From Candidatus Cloacimonadota bacterium (lineage in GTDB: Bacteria; Cloacimonadota; Cloacimonadia; Cloacimonadales; TCS61), in assembly GCA_030596265.1 (NCBI GenBank), contig JAUVKM010000040.1, positions 1-10,907 on the forward strand: 10,907 nucleotides of DNA, read 5' to 3'. Of the stretch, positions 5,496 through 10,907 are shown in pieces. The stretch's first letter is position 1, and each line of letters starts with the position of its first letter. Position numbers and translations under genes: made by a program. The notes below the pieces were generated by a model. That model had not been told where the DNA came from. It did no database searches and was given only the letters and a program-made list of their open reading frames with translations.

Positions 5496-7609
5496 AAATC
5501 TTTATCCTTAGCGTTAGGTTGCTGTTCAGGCTCCACTTTTTCTTCAGGTAATTTTTCAGAAACCTTTTCCTTTTCAGAATCTTTACTCTCTTTATTCATT
5601 TCTTCTTCTTCCTTTTTCTGTTCCTCTTGTTCAGCTTTTTCTTTATCTATTTTCGCCTGGATCATCTGCTCAATAAAAGGAAGACGTGATATCTTAATGA
5701 AATTCTCACCATCATAGAACTTTGAAACTTCTGTTTTGAATTCTGAATTTTCAGTGTAAGCAAGAACCGAATCGAAATATGGTTTTGCAGATAAGCTGTC
5801 TATCAGCACAAAATAATTAATGTAACCCAGACTGTAGAGTGCTTTATGCCTATATTTATGTTGAGTATTATTTGTGATCGGGACAAGAAATTCAACAGAT
5901 TTTTCAGGTTGGGCTTCGATAAAACTAATAGCAAAGTCATATTCTGCAGTTTCCTTAATATGCTTTCTGGTAGCAATAATTATAGAGTCTTTTCCTGCCT
6001 GAAATTGTTCAGCAGCATAAGTATATTTGTTATCAGGATAGTCTGTTAGCAATTCATTATATATTATATTGGCTTGGATTGAATCAGCTGTGACTTTTTT
6101 ATATAACCACAATTTTGTGAGTTTTGCGAATGGAACAAATTCTTTCTGATAGAGTAAAATATTTTTCTTTGTATTCTTTATTAACAATTTTAGGGAATTA
6201 TATTCAGCTTGAAGATTTGCTTTTTGTGTTATAATCTCTTCTTTTTCATCTATCTTTGTTGAATCTAATATTGTAATTTGTAATAATGAATCGGTTAATG
6301 TGGTTTGAATTAATGAATCAGATATTATGATTTGACTTAAAGAATCTGTTATCTCTAAAGAGTCAATGATAACAAATAAAGAATCCAGTTGTATCTGCAT
6401 TGAATCAATTGCAATTCTAAACCTGTTCTCTTGCTGAATAATGTCATTATAAATAATCAAAGCAGAATCCGGCATTTCCAAATACTCTATATAGAATTCT
6501 GCTAACTTGAATTGTTGATTTATCAATTCTTCAGCAGATATTATTGAAGTAGGAGAATAATATTGAATGATTTGACTGGCTATTACACTTTGAGAAATCG
6601 AGTCTTCCAAATACTTAGAATTTCTATATTCATTTCTAACTTTATTGTAAAACTCAATAGCAGTACTGTATTCTTTTAATTTATGGAAATAGATTTCTCC
6701 TAGATAGTAGAAAGCTTGAGCAGATAAACTTGTTCGTTTATTATCCTCCGTTATGGCTTCTAACAATGCCACTGCATCATTGACATTATCCAGTTCTGCA
6801 TAGCTACGAGCTTGAACAAGTCGAATTCGTGAAATTTTGTTATCACGATATTCATCTTTTAGAAGCTTAGTTGCATAATCGGCAGCTTGTTGATATTCTT
6901 CTAATAAAAGGTGATTCAGTGCAATATAATACTTTGCATTAAATTTGGTTTTTCTAGTTACTTTAGATTTTAAAAGTTTTAAGAATATCTCATTAGATTT
7001 AATATAATTACCTGCTTCATTTTGAGATTTTCCCTGTAAGAAGAAAGCTTCTTCATATTCATCTGAATCGGGATAATCTTCAATCAGCTTATTTAGATAG
7101 TAATCTGTTTGAACATAATCGTTTTCTTGCAGTTTATAATTTGCCAAAATTTGCAGAACTTCTGGATGATGATCCTTAAACTCATTATTCACTAGAAATT
7201 CATGAAGTAGATTATAAGCTTCTTCTTCTTGTCTGAATTCATATTTTGCGCGAGCAACATAAAGTTTTGCTTCAGAAACTAATTCGCTCTCAGGATAGAA
7301 TTTAATCATATCTTCTAATGTCGAGATTGTCTGAGTGTAGTTCCTACCAATGTAGAAAAAAGATTTTGCCATTAATAAAAGTGCATCATCAGAATATTTA
7401 CTGCCTTCATAATATTCCAGTACAATTCCGCATTTTTTTATAGCTTTCTTATATTTTTGAATTGCATTTGTTGTAGGTTTGCCATTATCATTTAGTTCGA
7501 TTTCCTGAGCTTCGTTAAAATATTTTTCAGCATTAAAAAAAGTATTATAATAAACACATCCAGAAGTAACAAGCACCAAAACTAACAGAATACAGATCTT
7601 TAATTTCAT
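5492..7609 (-). CDS. TPR-repeat outer-membrane-type lipoprotein with DSL repeats and a charged tail
   Basis: The 705-residue product has a signal peptide (MKLKICILLVLVLVTSGC) with Cys18 as probable lipid site, followed by VYYNTFFNAEKYFNEA, a lipoprotein opening seen in FCB-group TPR proteins. Residues 45-395 are helical pairs of TPR type, for example YSDDALLLMAKSFFYIGRNY (72-91), YEEAFFLQGKSQNEAGNY (185-202) and AQAFYYLGEIYFHKLKEY (297-314), resembling BamD, YfgC-partner and PorW/SprE scaffolds. Residues 402-450 form a run of D-S-L repeats, about 490-630 returns to TPR-like helices, and 650-705 is a Lys/Glu-rich, probably disordered or coiled tail. It most likely acts as a periplasmic protein-protein scaffold. 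The gene starts six bases behind hutH with a weak ribosome site and overlaps the membrane-protein gene by four bases. A link to type IX secretion is suggested by the sorting domain at 1-141 but is not shown. Confidence 0.82.
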   Translation of the reverse strand: MKLKICILLVLVLVTSGCVYYNTFFNAEKYFNEAQEIELNDNGKPTTNAIQKYKKAIKKCGIVLEYYEGSKYSDDALLLMAKSFFYIGRNYTQTISTLEDMIKFYPESELVSEAKLYVARAKYEFRQEEEAYNLLHEFLVNNEFKDHHPEVLQILANYKLQENDYVQTDYYLNKLIEDYPDSDEYEEAFFLQGKSQNEAGNYIKSNEIFLKLLKSKVTRKTKFNAKYYIALNHLLLEEYQQAADYATKLLKDEYRDNKISRIRLVQARSYAELDNVNDAVALLEAITEDNKRTSLSAQAFYYLGEIYFHKLKEYSTAIEFYNKVRNEYRNSKYLEDSISQSVIASQIIQYYSPTSIISAEELINQQFKLAEFYIEYLEMPDSALIIYNDIIQQENRFRIAIDSMQIQLDSLFVIIDSLEITDSLSQIIISDSLIQTTLTDSLLQITILDSTKIDEKEEIITQKANLQAEYNSLKLLIKNTKKNILLYQKEFVPFAKLTKLWLYKKVTADSIQANIIYNELLTDYPDNKYTYAAEQFQAGKDSIIIATRKHIKETAEYDFAISFIEAQPEKSVEFLVPITNNTQHKYRHKALYSLGYINYFVLIDSLSAKPYFDSVLAYTENSEFKTEVSKFYDGENFIKISRLPFIEQMIQAKIDKEKAEQEEQKKEEEEMNKESKDSEKEKVSEKLPEEKVEPEQQPNAKDKDL
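6257..6406 (-). repeat. D-S-L tandem repeats inside the TPR lipoprotein
   Basis: Asp-Ser-(Leu/Met) triplets begin at residues 402, 409, 416, 422, 431 and 440, and a D-S-T at 449. The spacing is 7, 7, 6, 9, 9 and 9 residues. The last three units have the nine-residue form D-S-L-x-Q-x-x-x-x or close to it, about 27 bp per unit. The stretch is Ile/Leu/Ser/Asp-rich and interrupts the TPR region. Confidence 0.7.
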
Positions 7610-7615
7610 CTAAAC

Positions 7616-9139
7616 CTATCTTAACTCAATAAATTGTTTAACGATTTCCGGTATAATGTCAGAATCGATGATCTGTGTTAAATTATTAATGTCATCAGTC
7701 AAGATGCGATCACGATCCAGAAATTCTGCAGTCTTGCGAATCTCTTTCTTCACGGCTTCAATCGCAGGTGATGATTTAATTTTTCTACAGTCAAGTGCCT
7801 GGCATGCTGTCATAAGTTCAATAGCAAAAACTATACTTGCATTATCTAAGATAGTTCTGGCTTTCATTGCTCCTATAGTTCCCATACTTACATGGTCTTC
7901 TTGATTTGCGGATGTAGGTATGGAATCTACCGACGATGGATGAGATAGAATCTTGTTTTCAGAAACGAGTGCTGCAGATGTAACTTGTGCGATCATAAAT
8001 CCTGAGTCTAGTCCGGGACGAGGAGCAAGAAATGGGTGAAGACCATTATTCAGGGCTGGATTAAGTAGCTGTTCGGTTCTTCTATCAGAGATGTTAGCCA
8101 ATTCAGAAACTGTGAAAGCCATTGTATCCATCGCAAATGCAATAGGCTCTCCATGAAAGTTTCCACCTGATATAACCTTGTCTTCATCGGGAAAGATGAG
8201 TGGATTATCTGTTGCAGAATTCATTTCTATCTCAATTGTGTTACGAATATATTGTAAGGCATCTCGAACAGCACCATTTACCTGAGGGGTACATCGCAAA
8301 CTATATGCATCTTGAACATTGCTACAATATTTATGAGAGCAGTTTAGATCACTATCTTTAAGCAGGGAATTTAAGTTTTTAGCAGAATTCTGCTGCCCTT
8401 TATGAGGTCTTAGGGCATGAATATGTACATCAAATGCAGATCTGGTTCCCATTAGAGCATCTATACTCATACATGCAACAATATCGGCAATTCGGCATAG
8501 CCTCTCAGCACGCAGCAAATTTAATGCTCCAACCCCTGTCATTACCTGGGTGCCGTTATTCAGTGCAAGTCCCTCTTTAGCTTTTAAAACAACAGCCTCA
8601 ATACCAGCAAGTTCGAGTGCTTCTTTTCCAGGAATTATTTTACCTTGATATTCTGCTTTCCCTTCTCCGAGTAAAACTAAAGCAAGATGCGAAAGCGGTG
8701 CTAGATCTCCGCTGGCTCCCACAGATCCTTTCTCGGGAATGCACGGATGCACTCCTTTATTTAACATGTTAATCAATGTTTGTAATGTGCTTAATCTAAT
8801 ACCGGAATATCCCTTTACCAGTACATTGATTCTGAGAAGCATCACTGCTCGAGTCTCTTCAATAGAAAGGTTTTGTCCTACCCCTGTTGCATGACTTAGA
8901 ATAAGATTTCTTTGCAACTCTTCAATATGATCTTTAGGAATATGGATATTAGCAAATTTACCAAATCCGGTTGTTAATCCATAAACAACACGGTTTTCTT
9001 CAATTATTTTATCAACGTAATCACGACATTTTACAATTTTAATAATAGAATCTGGATGAAGTTCAACCTTTTCCCTATCATATACGATTCTACTTAAATC
9101 ATTTAATGTAAGATCGTTTCCGGTAAGAATTACAGACAC
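7616..9139 (-). CDS. hutH: Histidine ammonia-lyase
   Basis: The 507-residue cytoplasmic enzyme removes ammonia from L-histidine to give urocanate, the first step of histidine breakdown. Length matches the family (about 510). The self-cyclising Ala142-Ser143-Gly144 in GSVGASGDLAPLSH forms the MIO electrophile. Residues matching the Pseudomonas putida active site are present: Tyr53 (Y-G-L-T-T-G-F-G), His83 (L-S-H-A-T-G-V-G), Asn195 (A-L-N-N-G-T-Q), Gln276/Tyr279/Arg282 (VQDAYSLRCTPQV), Phe328 (G-G-N-F-H-G-E-P) and Glu414 (S-A-N-Q-E-D-H-V-S-M-G). His83 and Glu414 favour histidine over phenylalanine or tyrosine. The start is a GTG at 9137-9139 with GGAGA six bases upstream, 13 bases after the preceding paralogue. 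No hutU, hutI or formiminoglutamate gene is in the window. Confidence 0.93.
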   Translation of the reverse strand: MSVILTGNDLTLNDLSRIVYDREKVELHPDSIIKIVKCRDYVDKIIEENRVVYGLTTGFGKFANIHIPKDHIEELQRNLILSHATGVGQNLSIEETRAVMLLRINVLVKGYSGIRLSTLQTLINMLNKGVHPCIPEKGSVGASGDLAPLSHLALVLLGEGKAEYQGKIIPGKEALELAGIEAVVLKAKEGLALNNGTQVMTGVGALNLLRAERLCRIADIVACMSIDALMGTRSAFDVHIHALRPHKGQQNSAKNLNSLLKDSDLNCSHKYCSNVQDAYSLRCTPQVNGAVRDALQYIRNTIEIEMNSATDNPLIFPDEDKVISGGNFHGEPIAFAMDTMAFTVSELANISDRRTEQLLNPALNNGLHPFLAPRPGLDSGFMIAQVTSAALVSENKILSHPSSVDSIPTSANQEDHVSMGTIGAMKARTILDNASIVFAIELMTACQALDCRKIKSSPAIEAVKKEIRKTAEFLDRDRILTDDINNLTQIIDSDIIPEIVKQFIELR

Positions 9140-9152
9140 AAGTTTTCTCCAA

Positions 9153-10679
9153 TTAATAAGTTTTCAATTCTCCAATCGCTTCTTCAACAGCATGAAGTAC
9201 AACTCTATCTTTTACAGCTTTCATCATATTATTATGGTCATCGAAAAGTGGTCTGTCCACATCAAGATGATCAACGATTTTTCGTACTGCTTTATGTGCA
9301 GCTTGAGTTCCTTTCCCCGGGGTATAATCTCTAAAGTCGAGAGCTTGAGTGGCTGCGATAAATTCAATTCCTAAAATACCGTAAGCATTTTCGAGTATCT
9401 TTCTTGTTTTAAGTGAAGTATTCATTCCCATACTTACAAAATCTTCCTGATCTGCCGCTGCTGGAATTGACTGAATTGAAGCGGGAGTAGAAAGGATTTT
9501 ATTTTCTACGATCATCATATCGGCTGTATATTGACTGAGCATATGTCCGGAGAACATTCCAGCGCCCTTTGTAAGGAATGCTGGTAATCCTACGCTTAAA
9601 GCCGGATTCAAAAGACGATTCAATCTTCGTTCGGATATCACACAAACCATTGTGATAACACTTCCCAACATATCTACAGGAACACTTACGGGTGACCCCT
9701 GAAAATTAGCTCCGGTTAGAACAATTCCATCTTTTGGTAAGAAGATAGGATTATCACCTACTCCGTTTAATTCAATCTCGACCTGACTTCTTGTCCAACG
9801 TAACTGATCTCTAGCGGCACCTAGAACTTGAGGAGTTGAACGCATACTATAAGCGTCCTGAACTCGTACTTTCATTCCTTTAAGCAAGTCAGAATCTTCA
9901 ATAACTTTCTTAATATTTCCTGCAGAAGTTACTGCACCCTGGAAACCACGAAGTTTATGAAGTCGCTCATCATAAGGTTTAAGGTTTGCCATAAGTGCTT
10001 CCAAAGTCATTGCTGCTGCAATCTCAGCCTGCTTGAAGAATCTTTCTGTTTCGTAAATAATAAGGGCTGCCATGGCTGTAAGTAGATTACTTCCATTTAT
10101 TGTTGCTAATCCGTCCCGTGCTTCTAATCCTGGAATCTCTATTCCTGCTTTTGCCAAAGCTTCTTTACCTGAATATCTTTTTCCTTTATAAAATGCTTCA
10201 CCTTCGCCCATCATAAGAAGAGCTATCTGACTCATTGGGGCAAGATCACCGCTGGCTCCAACACTTCCTTTTTCACATACTACAGGGGTTACGCCTTTGT
10301 TCAGCATTTCAATAAGTGTTTGTGTAATTATCGGGCGGCATCCGGAATGACCATTAGCATGAACATTAATACGACCCAGCATTGCTCCACGAACATGTTC
10401 AATCGGGCAAGGCTCACCAATTCCGGCTGAATGGTTGTAAATTAGATATTTTTGAAATTGTTTGATCTGATCACCAGTCAGAACAACTTCAGAAAATTCA
10501 CCGATACCGGTATTGACACCATACATGATCTCGCCTTCTACGATTTTCTGCTCAATAAAGGCTCTGCAAGTAACAATTCTTTTGAGCGCATCAGGATGCA
10601 ACTCTACTTTTTCTTTCCCATGGGCAACGTTATAGACATCTTCTATTCTTAGATCGTTTCCTGTGATAACAACAGACAT
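9153..10679 (-). CDS. Second MIO-type aromatic amino acid lyase family enzyme (HutH paralogue, substrate unsettled)
   Basis: The 508-residue protein opens like its neighbour (MSVVITGNDL) and carries the same MIO triplet Ala142-Ser143-Gly144 in GSVGASGDLAPMSQ. Catalytic Tyr53 (Y-G-V-N-T-G-I-G), His83, Asn195, Gln274/Tyr277/Arg280 (VQDAYSMRSTPQV), Phe326 and Glu412 (D-Q-E-D-F-V-S-M-G) are conserved, so it should be active. Differences lie around the substrate pocket: N-H-S-A-G-I-G instead of L-S-H-A-T-G-V-G at 82-88, and G-A-N-F-Q-G-S-P instead of G-G-N-F-H-G-E-P at 323-330. It could be a second histidine ammonia-lyase, a tyrosine/phenylalanine ammonia-lyase or a 2,3-aminomutase; retained His83 and Glu412 lean toward histidine-like substrates. 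A strong AGGAGG (10686-10691) six bases before ATG sets the start, and hutH follows 13 bases downstream, so the two are co-transcribed. Confidence 0.85.
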   Translation of the reverse strand: MSVVITGNDLRIEDVYNVAHGKEKVELHPDALKRIVTCRAFIEQKIVEGEIMYGVNTGIGEFSEVVLTGDQIKQFQKYLIYNHSAGIGEPCPIEHVRGAMLGRINVHANGHSGCRPIITQTLIEMLNKGVTPVVCEKGSVGASGDLAPMSQIALLMMGEGEAFYKGKRYSGKEALAKAGIEIPGLEARDGLATINGSNLLTAMAALIIYETERFFKQAEIAAAMTLEALMANLKPYDERLHKLRGFQGAVTSAGNIKKVIEDSDLLKGMKVRVQDAYSMRSTPQVLGAARDQLRWTRSQVEIELNGVGDNPIFLPKDGIVLTGANFQGSPVSVPVDMLGSVITMVCVISERRLNRLLNPALSVGLPAFLTKGAGMFSGHMLSQYTADMMIVENKILSTPASIQSIPAAADQEDFVSMGMNTSLKTRKILENAYGILGIEFIAATQALDFRDYTPGKGTQAAHKAVRKIVDHLDVDRPLFDDHNNMMKAVKDRVVLHAVEEAIGELKTY

Positions 10680-10700
10680 TCTTCTCCTCCTGATATTTAT

Positions 10701-10907
10701 TTAAAATTCATATTGTAATGTGAAAATCGGATTCATATTACTATCAAGTTGAATCTGAGCATTTAAATTTTTTAAACGAGAACTAACCCTAAATGCATTT
10801 AATGCACTAATTATATGATTAGCAATAACGGCTCCGGTAATAGCTTTGGCATAATCGCCATATTGAGTAATTCTTTTTCGCAAAATGGAATAATCATTTT
10901 TTTTATC
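10701..10907 (-). CDS. C-terminal end of an unrecognised protein (5' end outside the window)
   Basis: The frame stays open to the window edge, and the last 68 codons are visible, ending in TAA at 10701-10703. The internal TTG at 10881-10883 has no ribosome site and the frame continues through it, so it is not a start. The visible peptide includes YGDYAKAITGAVIANHIISALNAFRVSSR, a glycine-containing hydrophobic stretch (A-I-T-G-A-V-I-A-N-H-I-I-S-A-L-N-A-F) that could be a membrane-associated helix, then an alternating segment ending PIFTLQYEF. The N-H-I-x-S-A-x-(N/D)-A-F pattern recalls C-terminal ends of FCB-group membrane proteins of the DUF5683 kind, but this is only resemblance. It lies 21 bases before the first lyase gene, so it is probably the upstream member of the same operon. 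Confidence 0.6.
   Translation of the reverse strand, partial: DKKNDYSILRKRITQYGDYAKAITGAVIANHIISALNAFRVSSRLKNLNAQIQLDSNMNPIFTLQYEF

Noticed and set aside
9153..10679. Aminomutase of a natural-product gene cluster
   Set aside because: No peptide or polyketide synthase, carrier protein or tailoring gene is in the window, and the neighbouring copy is an ordinary HutH.
10701..10883. Complete 60-residue protein starting at TTG 10881-10883
   Set aside because: The frame continues open to the window edge without a stop, and no ribosome site precedes the TTG, so it is the tail of a longer gene.
1..10907. CRISPR array, tRNA, rRNA or phage genes
   Set aside because: I looked for regularly spaced direct repeats, cloverleaf-like segments and phage-type proteins on both strands and saw none.

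Overview
The window is AT-rich and gene-dense on the minus strand. It looks like the genome of a Gram-negative bacterium of the FCB superphylum. The grounds are: a plus-strand gene ending in a FlgD/Ig-like, T9SS-type C-terminal sorting domain; two long lipoproteins with lipoboxes; a lipoprotein N-terminus of the form CVYYNTFFNAEKYF, which recalls Bacteroidota, Cloacimonadota and Marinimicrobia TPR lipoproteins; and extracellular Ig-like modules. Cloacimonadota is my best guess, but no phylogenetic marker here settles it.

Left part (1-1629). The 3' end of a secreted-protein gene reads rightward and is closed by two rho-independent terminators. Next comes a remnant of an insertion sequence: the N-terminal zinc-ribbon and helix-turn-helix part of a transposase, broken by two compensating frameshifts and bracketed by short imperfect inverted repeats. 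From about 662 to 1629 there is no convincing gene, only several AT-rich palindromes and weak decayed-looking open stretches.

Right part (1630-10907) is all minus strand. In transcription order it holds: the end of an unrecognised gene running off the window edge; two tandem MIO-type ammonia-lyase family genes (a divergent one of unsettled substrate, then a good histidine ammonia-lyase); a 705-residue TPR lipoprotein; a six-helix membrane protein resembling the T subunit of ECF transporters; truA; and, after a 134-bp gap, a 775-residue surface lipoprotein ending at a strong hairpin terminator. The genes from the edge fragment to truA are separated by at most 21 bp or overlap by 4 bp, so they probably form one transcript. 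The last lipoprotein may have its own promoter.

How the genes fit together: HutH would turn histidine into urocanate and ammonia, but no other hut gene is present, so the rest of the pathway must lie elsewhere. The two lipoproteins and the membrane protein belong to the cell envelope. The membrane protein followed by truA recalls the ecfA1-ecfA2-ecfT-truA order of Firmicutes, although no ATPase genes are present here. I see no clear new defence or mobile system. The points most worth following up are the divergent lyase paralogue, the orphan EcfT-like protein and the internally deleted IS.
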